Source: JAPUEK01 sp963815355 (GTDB taxonomy: Bacteria > Pseudomonadota > Alphaproteobacteria > Rhodobacterales > Rhodobacteraceae). Taken from it: a stretch of 64,000 nt of DNA. Of this stretch, positions 1 through 6,522 are shown one piece after another. The notes under the pieces were generated by a model. It was not told the origin of the DNA and ran no database searches. It saw only the letters and a program-made list of their open reading frames with translations. The position numbers were made by a program, and so were the translations under genes. The stretch lies in contig CAWFGJ010000011.1 in the NCBI GenBank assembly GCA_963815355.1, positions 62,001 to 126,000 on the forward strand. The letters run 5' to 3'. Numbering within the stretch: the stretch's first letter is position 1; each line of letters opens with the position of its first letter.

Positions 1-1074
1 TACGTCGCGGGGTCGTTTGCGCTTTGGTATGTGGCACCGGGGGGCGAGGCGGACATGCTGTTCTGGGCGGTGGCTTGGTTCGGCCTTGGCTTTATCGGGA
101 TGGAATTTGCCACGATCTTTACCAATGCGCTGATGCCGTCGCTGTCGGACCATGATGAGTTGGGGGCGATCTCTGGCTCGGGCTTTGCTTTTGGCTATCT
201 GGGCGGGCTGTTGGCGCTGATCGTGATGCTGCTGCTGTTGGCCGAGAATGCCGCGACCGGAAAGACCCTGTTGGGCATCGACCCGATCCTTGGGCTGGAT
301 GTCGAGGCGCGCGAAGGCACACGGGCCGTGGGGCCGTTCACGGCCATTTGGTATGTGGTGTTCATGATCCCGTTCTTTCTGTGGGTGAAAGAGCCAAAGA
401 CCGAGGCGCGTCCGCTGAACATCGGGGCGGCGATTGGCAGTCTGGTGGCGCTGTTGGGAAGCCTGCGCTACCGCAAGAGCCTGTCGGCTTATCTGGCCTC
501 GTCGCTGTTCTACCGCGATGCGCTGAACGCGCTTTACGGGTTCGGCGGAGTTTATGCGTCGGGCGTGCTGAATTGGTCGATCATCGATATCGGCATCTTT
601 GGGATTTTGGGCGCGATTACCGCGATGATCGCCAGTTGGCTAGGCGGACGGGCGGACCGGCGCTATGGGCCAAAGCCGGTGATCGCGGTGTCGATCGTGG
701 TGTTGATGTTCGTCTGTCTGGTGATTGTCGGCATGACGCGGGAAAGCGTCTGGGGGATTGCGATGGATCCGGCGTCCATGACGCCCGACATCGTGTTCTA
801 TATCTGCGGCGGGTTGATCGGCGCGGCAGGCGGCACGGTTCAGGCCGCATCGCGCACGATGATGGTGCGCCACACCACCCCGGACCGCGCGACCGAGGCC
901 TTTGGGCTGTTCGCGCTGTCGGGCAAGGTGGCAAGCTTTATCGCCCCGACGTTGATCGCCGTGGTGACCGCGGCAAGCGGATCGCAGCGCATCGGGATTT
1001 CTCCGCTGATCGGGCTCTTTCTGATCGGGCTCATTCTGTTAATCTGGGTGAAACCGAGAGGCGAGCAGGAATGA
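1..1074 (+). CDS. MFS transporter, UMF1-like (5' truncated)
   Basis: The reading frame is open from base 1 and has no convincing start, so the N-terminal part lies outside the window. The remaining ~357 residues are dominated by hydrophobic segments (about eight) separated by short charged loops such as WVKEPKTEARP and GGRADRRYGPKP. The latter resembles the conserved cytoplasmic MFS loop between helices. The long internal loop and overall style resemble the UMF1/Atg22-like MFS permeases common in Rhodobacteraceae; the substrate is unknown. The stop codon overlaps the mepA start (ATGA), implying co-transcription. Transporter is secure; the UMF1 subfamily is from memory. Confidence 0.8.
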   Translation, partial: YVAGSFALWYVAPGGEADMLFWAVAWFGLGFIGMEFATIFTNALMPSLSDHDELGAISGSGFAFGYLGGLLALIVMLLLLAENAATGKTLLGIDPILGLDVEAREGTRAVGPFTAIWYVVFMIPFFLWVKEPKTEARPLNIGAAIGSLVALLGSLRYRKSLSAYLASSLFYRDALNALYGFGGVYASGVLNWSIIDIGIFGILGAITAMIASWLGGRADRRYGPKPVIAVSIVVLMFVCLVIVGMTRESVWGIAMDPASMTPDIVFYICGGLIGAAGGTVQAASRTMMVRHTTPDRATEAFGLFALSGKVASFIAPTLIAVVTAASGSQRIGISPLIGLFLIGLILLIWVKPRGEQE

Positions 1075-1964
1075 TCCGCAGACTGTTGTTATGTTTGGCG
1101 CTGGTTGCGCCAGTGCCCGCATTGGCCGAACCCTTGGCCAACAAGCTGTTTGGCGCAGCCGAAGCGCCGTCACAGCAAAAGCCGATGCCGATTGGCACCT
1201 ATGCCAAGGGCTGCGCCTCAGGCTTGGTGGAATTACCGGAAACCGGGCCAACCTGGCAGGCAATGCGGCTTTCGCGACACCGGAATTTTGGGCAACCGGT
1301 GTTGGTGGAGTTTCTGGAAGACCTGAGTGTCACTGCCACCAAGATCGGCTGGGCGGGGCTTTATATCGGGGATATGGGCCAGCCGCGCGGCGGGCCGATG
1401 ACCTCGGGCCATGCCAGCCATCAGATCGGGCTGGATGCCGATGTCTGGATGTTGCCGCCCAAGCGCGTGAACCTGTCGCGCAGCGAGCGGGAAACGATAT
1501 CCTCTATCCCAGTCCGGTCGGACGACCAGCGGTCAGTGACAAAGAACTGGACGGCGCAGCACCGGGCCTTGCTGAAGGCGGCGGCGTCGGACCCGCGGGT
1601 AGACCGGATCTTTATTGCTGCGGCGGTGAAGATTGAAATGTGCAAGACGGCCACCGCCGCCGACAAGAAATGGCTGCAAAAGATCCGCCCCGAGGCCGGG
1701 CATGAAACCCATATGCATGTGCGCCTGAAATGCCCCAAGGGCGCTCGGCTGTGCGAGACCCAAAAACCCACGGTGTCAGAGCTTTCCAAGGGCGGTGACG
1801 GCTGTGATGAGACGCTGAACTGGTGGGTGACGGATTATCTGAACCCGCCCAAGCCCACCAAACCCTCCAAGCCGCACAAACCGGTGAAGCGCAAGAAGGG
1901 CCCAAGAGAGTTCACAATGGCCGATTTGCCTTCCCAATGCGCCGCCGTACTTTCCTCGCGGTAG
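1071..1964 (+). CDS. mepA: Penicillin-insensitive murein endopeptidase MepA
   Basis: A 297-residue exported protein, close to the usual MepA length. An N-terminal signal peptide (MIRRLLLCLALVAPVPALA) is followed by the M74/LAS metallopeptidase core. The zinc-site motifs are visible: SGHASHQIGLDADVW early, and HETHMHVRLKCP with the HxH pair late. MepA cleaves D-Ala-mDAP cross-links of peptidoglycan in the periplasm. The C-terminus is lysine- and proline-rich (KPTKPSKPHKP). ATG at 1071 overlaps the upstream stop by 4 bases; the frame extends further upstream, but the signal peptide fixes this start. Confidence 0.93.
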   Translation: MIRRLLLCLALVAPVPALAEPLANKLFGAAEAPSQQKPMPIGTYAKGCASGLVELPETGPTWQAMRLSRHRNFGQPVLVEFLEDLSVTATKIGWAGLYIGDMGQPRGGPMTSGHASHQIGLDADVWMLPPKRVNLSRSERETISSIPVRSDDQRSVTKNWTAQHRALLKAAASDPRVDRIFIAAAVKIEMCKTATAADKKWLQKIRPEAGHETHMHVRLKCPKGARLCETQKPTVSELSKGGDGCDETLNWWVTDYLNPPKPTKPSKPHKPVKRKKGPREFTMADLPSQCAAVLSSR

Positions 1965-2833
1965 GGGTCGGGATCTTCCTGCTGGCGGGGCTGCAAGGCA
2001 GCGCCAGCCCGACCGACCCCGCCGGCTACTTTGGTAAATTCGTCTGGTCTAAACCCGAGGATGCCCGCTTTGGCGGGTTTTCTGCGATAAACGTGGCGGC
2101 GGATGGATTGGCGTTTGTGGCGCTTTCGGACCGGGGGGGCTTTCTGACCGGACGGTTCACGCGCAACGACAAGGGGCGGATCAGCGGCATTTCGGCCAGC
2201 CCTGTGGCGCTGCTGAAGGGTCAGACCGAAGCGCCCCTCGTGCCAAGCCGGGCGGATAGCGAGGGTCTGGCCGTGGCGGCGGATGGCACGACCTATGTCT
2301 CGTTTGAAGGCGTGGCGCGGGTGTTGCGCTACAAGCGCCTCGGTGGGTTTGCAGAGAACCTGCCGGACCACCCGGATTTCGCGCAGTTGCAGAAAAACTC
2401 GGCGCTGGAGACTTTGGCGATCGACGGGCAAGGCACGCTTTACACGATCCCCGAACGGTCAGGGGGGGAGCGTGCGCCCTTTCCGGTCTACCGCTTTCGC
2501 AAGGGCAAATGGGACAAGACGCTAAGCATCCCCCGGTCGGGTGGGTTTCTGGTGGTGGATGCTGATGTCGGGCCGGATGGGCGGTTCTATGTGTTGGAGC
2601 GCCGGTTCCTTGGGTTGGCGGGCTTTGGGTCACGCTTGCGGCGGTTTGACATGGGCAAGACGCTGACCGGGGAAAAGGTTCTGATGGAAGCGCCGGGGGG
2701 GCTTTATGACAATCTGGAAGGCCTTTCGGTCTGGCGGGACAGCGCGGGGCAGTTAAGGGCCACCATGATCTCGGACGACAATTTCAACCCGCTGCTGGTC
2801 ACGGCGGTGGTGGAATACCGGTTGCCGGATTGA
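1937..2833 (+). CDS. Exported esterase-like phytase-family protein
   Basis: A 298-residue protein whose start at 1937 lies inside the last 28 bases of mepA, in another frame. It begins MRRRTFLAVGVGIFLLAG, a signal peptide with an arginine-rich n-region that could be Tat-like. The body has repeated beta-propeller-like blades (INVAADGLAFVALSDRGG, SEGLAVAADGTTYVSF, LEGLSVW). This pattern matches the 'esterase-like activity of phytase' domain. The substrate is not known. An in-frame upstream extension to 1823 exists but would overlap mepA by 142 bases and lacks a signal peptide at its start. Confidence 0.8.
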   Translation: MRRRTFLAVGVGIFLLAGLQGSASPTDPAGYFGKFVWSKPEDARFGGFSAINVAADGLAFVALSDRGGFLTGRFTRNDKGRISGISASPVALLKGQTEAPLVPSRADSEGLAVAADGTTYVSFEGVARVLRYKRLGGFAENLPDHPDFAQLQKNSALETLAIDGQGTLYTIPERSGGERAPFPVYRFRKGKWDKTLSIPRSGGFLVVDADVGPDGRFYVLERRFLGLAGFGSRLRRFDMGKTLTGEKVLMEAPGGLYDNLEGLSVWRDSAGQLRATMISDDNFNPLLVTAVVEYRLPD

Positions 2834-2915
2834 CCGGGGGCCATCAAGGCGCTAAAGCCGCGCGTCCCCAATACCGGGGCCAAGTCTCCGCGACCTTGTA
2901 AAAACGGAACATCCT

Positions 2916-3536
2916 ATGAAAATACTTCTGCCTGGCAGTCTTGCCATGGCCGCCATTGTGGTGGCCTCGAATATCCTCGTTCAATATCCGATCGGCCAGT
3001 GGCTGACATGGGGGGCGTTCAGCTATCCCTTTGCCTTTCTGGTGTCCGACCTTGTGAACCGCTTTCAAGGCGTGCGCGTGGCGCGGCAGGTGGTGCTGCT
3101 GGGCTTTGCTGTCGGTCTGATCTGTTCGGCCATCGGCACCCAGATCATCGGTGAATTCGGGCCGCTGGTGACGCTGCGCGTGGCCATCGGGTCGGGCATC
3201 GCCTTTTTGGTGGGCCAGTTGCTGGACGTGACGCTGTTTGACCGACTGCGCCGCTCGGCGTGGTGGCGGGCGCCGTTCCTGTCAACGCTTTTGGGGTCCA
3301 CGGCCGATACGATGATCTTCTTCACCATTGCCTTTTCGGCCGCGATGGTCTGGCTTGAGCCGGGCAATGACGTGTCTTGGGCCGGCGGGCAGGTGCCGCT
3401 TTTGGGCTTTGGCATGGCGGTGCCCTTGTGGGTTTCGCTGGGAATGGCGGACTGGTTGGTCAAGGTATTGATCGATCTTTTGGCACTGTTGCCATTTCGC
3501 CTTGCCATCGCAAAGTATGCAGCACGGGTTGCGTAA
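2916..3536 (+). CDS. yhhQ: Queuosine precursor transporter (YhhQ/VUT family)
   Basis: A 206-residue inner-membrane protein with about six hydrophobic helices. Family marks include the N-terminal ASNILVQYPI segment, FPFLVSDL-like sequence (YPFAFLVSDLVNRFQG), the conserved SG-IAFLVGQLLDV stretch and LSTLLGSTADTMIFF. YhhQ-family permeases import queuine or preQ1 for queuosine tRNA modification. It stands alone, 82 bp after the preceding gene. The upstream segment can fold into a small hairpin (CCCC-AATAC-GGGG), but I could not match it to a preQ1 riboswitch class. Confidence 0.9.
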   Translation: MKILLPGSLAMAAIVVASNILVQYPIGQWLTWGAFSYPFAFLVSDLVNRFQGVRVARQVVLLGFAVGLICSAIGTQIIGEFGPLVTLRVAIGSGIAFLVGQLLDVTLFDRLRRSAWWRAPFLSTLLGSTADTMIFFTIAFSAAMVWLEPGNDVSWAGGQVPLLGFGMAVPLWVSLGMADWLVKVLIDLLALLPFRLAIAKYAARVA

Positions 3537-3542
3537 AAACTT

Positions 3543-3567
3543 TTGACAAACACAAAATCTGTGTCAA
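3543..3567. promoter_or_regulatory. TTGACA...TGTCAA dyad ahead of the arfB leader
   Basis: A perfect inverted pair TTGACA / TGTCAA separated by 13 bases lies just after the yhhQ stop. The left arm is a consensus sigma-70 -35 hexamer, but no good -10 follows at 16-18 bases (the hexamer at 17 bases is AACCTC). The site could be an operator or part of an atypical promoter for the leader transcript. The assignment is weak. Confidence 0.3.
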
Positions 3568-3591
3568 CCTCCCCCTATCGGCAACCATTTT

Positions 3592-3608
3592 GAAAGGAGG
3601 TGATCCAG
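3592..3608 (+). promoter_or_regulatory. Extended Shine-Dalgarno with 17-nt match to the 16S 3' end
   Basis: The sequence GAAAGGAGGTGATCCAG is the exact complement of the 3' end of alphaproteobacterial 16S rRNA as I remember it (CTGGATCACCTCCTTTC). This is far beyond the 4-7 bases of a normal ribosome binding site. The AGGAGG core sits 7 bases before a GTG that opens an 18-codon ORF, so it is correctly placed as a ribosome binding site. The match stops abruptly after CAG, so this is not a piece of an rRNA gene. Confidence 0.7.
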
Positions 3609-3664
3609 TGTCTAGAGTGATATTGGAGAAGCGCGTCGGGACAGTCATGGGGGGTGTTTTCTAG
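3608..3664 (+). CDS. 18-residue leader peptide ORF upstream of arfB
   Basis: GTG start, TAG stop, encoding a basic, valine- and glycine-rich peptide of 18 residues (begins MSRVILEKRV, ends GTVMGGVF). Nothing in it identifies a regulatory amino-acid run. The support for translation is the exceptional ribosome binding site immediately upstream. The stop codon lies one base before the left arm of a long-range pairing (3666-3674), the geometry expected of a leader peptide that controls an attenuator. It could alternatively be the small-protein part of a dual-function sRNA ending at the 3735-3770 terminator. I do not recognise the peptide. Confidence 0.5.
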   Translation: MSRVILEKRVGTVMGGVF

Positions 3665-3665
3665 G

Positions 3666-3745
3666 GGCAACCCTCTAGTCAACAGACCACTGATTGGGGT
3701 GTTCACCTAACTGACCCCATCTCCTTGAACTCGGAAAGGGTTGCC
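3666..3745 (+). promoter_or_regulatory. Possible antiterminator pairing (GGCAACCCT / AGGGTTGCC)
   Basis: GGCAACCCT at 3666-3674 is perfectly complementary to AGGGTTGCC at 3737-3745. The right arm is also the left arm of the terminator at 3735-3770, so the two structures exclude each other. Between them lies a local hairpin (TGGGGT / ACCCCA). TCACCT at 3703-3708 could pair with AGGTGA of the ribosome binding site at 3598-3603. This is the layout of a translation-controlled attenuator; the folding is inferred by eye only. Confidence 0.45.
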
Positions 3746-3770
3746 GCACTCCGGCAGCCCTTTCTCTTTT
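3735..3770 (+). terminator. Rho-independent terminator upstream of arfB
   Basis: Stem AAAGGGTTGCCG / CGGCAGCCCTTT (12 bp with one G-T wobble), a 5-base loop CACTC, then TTTCTCTTTT. It lies 97 bases before the arfB ATG on the same strand, so it would end a leader transcript before arfB unless antiterminated. Confidence 0.75.
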
Positions 3771-3866
3771 GGCCCTTGCCCATGCCCCCCGCCTTTTGCG
3801 ATCCGCCCGTTATTTGGCCCGGTGCGGGCCTTGTGCCGTTGGGCTGCGCGGGGCAATGTCCGGCCT

Positions 3867-4292
3867 ATGTTGTGGATCACCGAAACCCTGTTCATCGCCG
3901 ATTGGGAGCTGTCGGAAAGCTTTGTCCGGTCCTCTGGTCCCGGTGGGCAGAACGTCAACAAAGTGTCGACGGCGGTCGAGCTTCGGTTTGAGGCGGAACG
4001 CTCGCCGCACCTGACGCCTGCTGTCAAGGCGCGGTTGAAAAAGCTGGCCGGGCGGCGCTGGACGCTGGAAGGCGCGATCATCATTCAGGCGGAGGAAACC
4101 CGCAGTCAGGCCCGCAACCGGGAACTGGCGCGGGAGCGGCTGGCCGAGATGATCCGCGCCGCCTTGATCGCGCCAAAGCGGCGGATCGCCACCAAGCCGA
4201 CCTTGGGCAGTCAGCGGCGGCGGCTGGCCGCCAAGGTGAACCGGGGCGAGGTCAAGGTGCTGCGCGGCAAGCCCTTGGGCGAAGACGAATGA
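3867..4292 (+). CDS. arfB: Alternative ribosome-rescue factor ArfB (YaeJ/ICT1 family)
   Basis: A 141-residue codon-independent peptidyl-tRNA hydrolase that frees ribosomes stalled on non-stop mRNA. The GGQ catalytic motif is at residues 26-28 within SSGPGGQNVNKVST. The C-terminal tail is lysine/arginine-rich (APKRRIATKPT, RRRLAAKVNRGEVKVLRGK), as needed to enter the empty mRNA channel. Length fits the family (~140 residues), unlike RF1/RF2. The start at ATG 3867 is set by homology (LWITETLFIADWELSE); upstream codons are in frame but non-conserved. Its own Shine-Dalgarno is poor. A terminator and leader lie upstream, and the stop overlaps the next gene (ATGA). Confidence 0.93.
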   Translation: MLWITETLFIADWELSESFVRSSGPGGQNVNKVSTAVELRFEAERSPHLTPAVKARLKKLAGRRWTLEGAIIIQAEETRSQARNRELARERLAEMIRAALIAPKRRIATKPTLGSQRRRLAAKVNRGEVKVLRGKPLGEDE

Positions 4293-5209
4293 GTGCCGCG
4301 GCCGAAACGGCAGCGGCCCTATGGGGCGGGCGGCTGGTCCGGCTGATCCATGAACGAGAGAATGCGGTTTACGAGATGGCGGTACCGGGTGGCCGCGCCG
4401 CATTGCGGCTGCACCGGGTGGGGTATCAGGAACCCGCGGCGATCCGGTCAGAGCTGTGGTGGTGTGCGGCTTTGGCGGCACGCGGGGTGGCGGTGGCCCC
4501 GGCCTTGCCGACCTTGGCGGGGTCATTGCTGGCAGAGTTGCCAGGCGGGGCTGTGGCATCCGCCATCGCTTGGGTAGAGGGCGCGCCCTTGGGCCATTCG
4601 GGCCAGCCCTTTGCGCGCGGTCTGGCCGAGTTGGTGGATCTGCACCGGGCGTTGGGGCGGTTGCTGGCCGATCTGCATTCCGCAACCGACGCGCTGGTCT
4701 TGCCGCCAGATTTCATCCGCCCGCGGTGGGATGTAGCGGGGTTGGTGGGCGAGGCGCCGTTCTGGGGCCGGTTCTGGGAACACCCCGAAGCGGAGGCAGA
4801 CGATGCCGCCGTGCTGCGCCGGGCGCGGGCCTGGCTGGCGGATCGGCTGCACGACGGGTTGGATTTCGGCCCGATCCATGCCGATGTCTTGCGCGAGAAT
4901 GTGTTGGTGCAGGACGGGCAAGTGACGCTGATCGACTTTGACGACAGCGGGTTTGGGTTTCGGCTTTATGATCTGGGCACAGCGCTTAGCCAGAATCTGG
5001 CAGAGGCAGCCTATCCCGCGATCCGGGATGCCCTGATTGCGGGCTATGGCGAGCGCCGGGCAGTGACGGTGGACGAGGTTGAAATGTGCGTATTGGCGCG
5101 GGTCTGTGCCTCGGTCGGGTGGACGATGCCGCGGATCGCAGCGGGCGATCCGGTGCATGCGCGCCAGATCCGCCGCGCTGTGGAATGGGCGCGGCGGCTG
5201 GGGGTTTAG
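4289..5209 (+). CDS. Aminoglycoside phosphotransferase-fold kinase (APH family)
   Basis: A 306-residue cytoplasmic kinase-like protein. The catalytic signature is HADVLRENVLV (Brenner-type H-x-D-x4-N) followed by LIDFDDSGFGFRLYDLGTAL, the Mg-binding D-F-D segment of APH and homoserine kinase type II proteins. The substrate cannot be told; relatives include SrkA and choline or homoserine kinases. It overlaps arfB by ATGA and so is probably co-expressed with it. Its end overlaps the convergent pncB stop by 4 bases. Confidence 0.82.
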   Translation: MSAAAETAAALWGGRLVRLIHERENAVYEMAVPGGRAALRLHRVGYQEPAAIRSELWWCAALAARGVAVAPALPTLAGSLLAELPGGAVASAIAWVEGAPLGHSGQPFARGLAELVDLHRALGRLLADLHSATDALVLPPDFIRPRWDVAGLVGEAPFWGRFWEHPEAEADDAAVLRRARAWLADRLHDGLDFGPIHADVLRENVLVQDGQVTLIDFDDSGFGFRLYDLGTALSQNLAEAAYPAIRDALIAGYGERRAVTVDEVEMCVLARVCASVGWTMPRIAAGDPVHARQIRRAVEWARRLGV

Positions 5210-6498
5210 ACCTGCAAAGCTTGGGCGGTCTGCTCGCCCACGCCAAAGACCCGCTTGTAGCGCTCGATCTCTGACGCAGGGCCCATCGCCTTGTTGGGGT
5301 TGTCGGACAGTTTGACCGTGGGCCGACCATTGGCGGACACCGCTTTGCAGACGAGGCTGAAGGGGGCCAGCCCGTCGTTCGGCACAAGGCCGCGAAAATC
5401 ATTGGTCAGCATGGTGCCCCAGCCAAAGCTGACTTTCACCCGGCCATTGAACTGGGCGTAAAGCTGTTCAATCTCGGCCACATCCAACCCGTCAGAGAAG
5501 ATCACCAGCTTTTCCCGAGGGTCTTCGCCGCGCTCAATCCACCAACGGATCGCGGTTTCCGCCCCGGTTGCGGGATCGCCGCTGTCGATGCGGATACCGG
5601 TCCAGCTGGCCAGCCAATCGGGCGCGTTGCGCAAGAAGCCTTCGGTGCCGTAGGTGTCGGGCAGCATGATCCGCAGGTTGCCGTCATGCTCTTCGTGCCA
5701 GTCGGCCAGCACCTGATAGGGCGCTTGGGCCAGTTCGGCATCCGAATTGGTCAACGCGGAATAGACCATTGGCAGTTCATGTGCGTTGGTGCCGATGGCC
5801 TCGATGTCGCGGCGCATGGCGATGCGACAGTTGGACGTGCCGATGAACTTGGAGCCGAGGCCCTCTTGCATTGCCTGCACGCACCAGTCCTGCCACAGGA
5901 AGGAATGCCGCCGCCGTGTGCCGAAATCGGCAATCCGCAGGCCGTCGATCTGGCGCAGTCGTTCGATCTTTTCCCAAAGCCGGGTCATGCCGCGCGCATA
6001 AAGCACTTGGAGTTCGAACTTGCCCAGCTTGCCCAGAACCGCCCGGCTGCGCAGTTCCATCAGCACGGCAAGGGCCGGGATCTCCCAAAGCATCACCTCG
6101 GGCCAGCGGCCTTCAAAGGTCAGCTCAAACTGGCCGTCGCGCTTTTCCAGATGGTAGGCGGGCAGGCGCATGCCCTCAAACCATTCCATGAAATCAGAGC
6201 GGAACATATGCCGCTTGCCGTAAAAGGTGTTGCCACGCAGCCATGTGCTTTCGCCGCGCGACAGTGACAGCGAGCGGACGTGATCCAGTTGCTCGCGCAA
6301 CTCGCCCTCATCCACCAGATCAGCCATGCGCACCTTGGCCGAGCGGTTGATCAGCGAGAATTCGACGTTGGTATCCGGCTTATTCCGAAAAACGGACTGG
6401 CACATCAATAGCTTATAAAAATCTGTATCGATCAAAGACCGAACAATCGGGTCTATCTTCCAGTTATGGTTATGAACCCTGGATGCAATATCGACCAT
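5206..6498 (-). CDS. pncB: Nicotinate phosphoribosyltransferase
   Basis: A 430-residue enzyme joining nicotinate to PRPP to give nicotinate mononucleotide in the Preiss-Handler NAD salvage pathway. Family features include the N-terminal DTDFYKLLMCQSVFRNKPD, the substrate-loop region SNCRIAMRRDIEAIGTNAHE, and IRIDSGDP followed by KLVIFSDGLDV near the phosphate-binding barrel strands. Length matches E. coli PncB (~400). The nicotinamidase pncA lies 2.4 kb away on the same strand and supplies its substrate. Start ATG 6498 follows from the conserved N-terminus. Confidence 0.95.
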   Translation of the reverse strand: MVDIASRVHNHNWKIDPIVRSLIDTDFYKLLMCQSVFRNKPDTNVEFSLINRSAKVRMADLVDEGELREQLDHVRSLSLSRGESTWLRGNTFYGKRHMFRSDFMEWFEGMRLPAYHLEKRDGQFELTFEGRWPEVMLWEIPALAVLMELRSRAVLGKLGKFELQVLYARGMTRLWEKIERLRQIDGLRIADFGTRRRHSFLWQDWCVQAMQEGLGSKFIGTSNCRIAMRRDIEAIGTNAHELPMVYSALTNSDAELAQAPYQVLADWHEEHDGNLRIMLPDTYGTEGFLRNAPDWLASWTGIRIDSGDPATGAETAIRWWIERGEDPREKLVIFSDGLDVAEIEQLYAQFNGRVKVSFGWGTMLTNDFRGLVPNDGLAPFSLVCKAVSANGRPTVKLSDNPNKAMGPASEIERYKRVFGVGEQTAQALQV

Positions 6499-6522
6499 GG
6501 TGACCCTCCGTTTGCATCCGTT

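Noticed and set aside
2834..2915. Possible preQ1 riboswitch before the queuosine-precursor transporter
   Set aside because: A CCCC/GGGG hairpin and an A-rich tail are present, but the class I loop and pseudoknot pairing cannot be made, and no class II or III pattern is visible.
3543..3571. Full sigma-70 promoter for the arfB leader
   Set aside because: The -35 is perfect, but no acceptable -10 is found at 16-18 bases; kept only as a dyad.
3592..3664. A 16S rRNA gene fragment on the minus strand
   Set aside because: The identity to the 16S 3' end stops after 17 bases; the next bases do not continue into helix 45 sequence.
4523..5158. Minus-strand ORF opposite the phosphotransferase
   Set aside because: No domain is recognisable, and the plus-strand frame has the HxDxxxxN and DFDD motifs.
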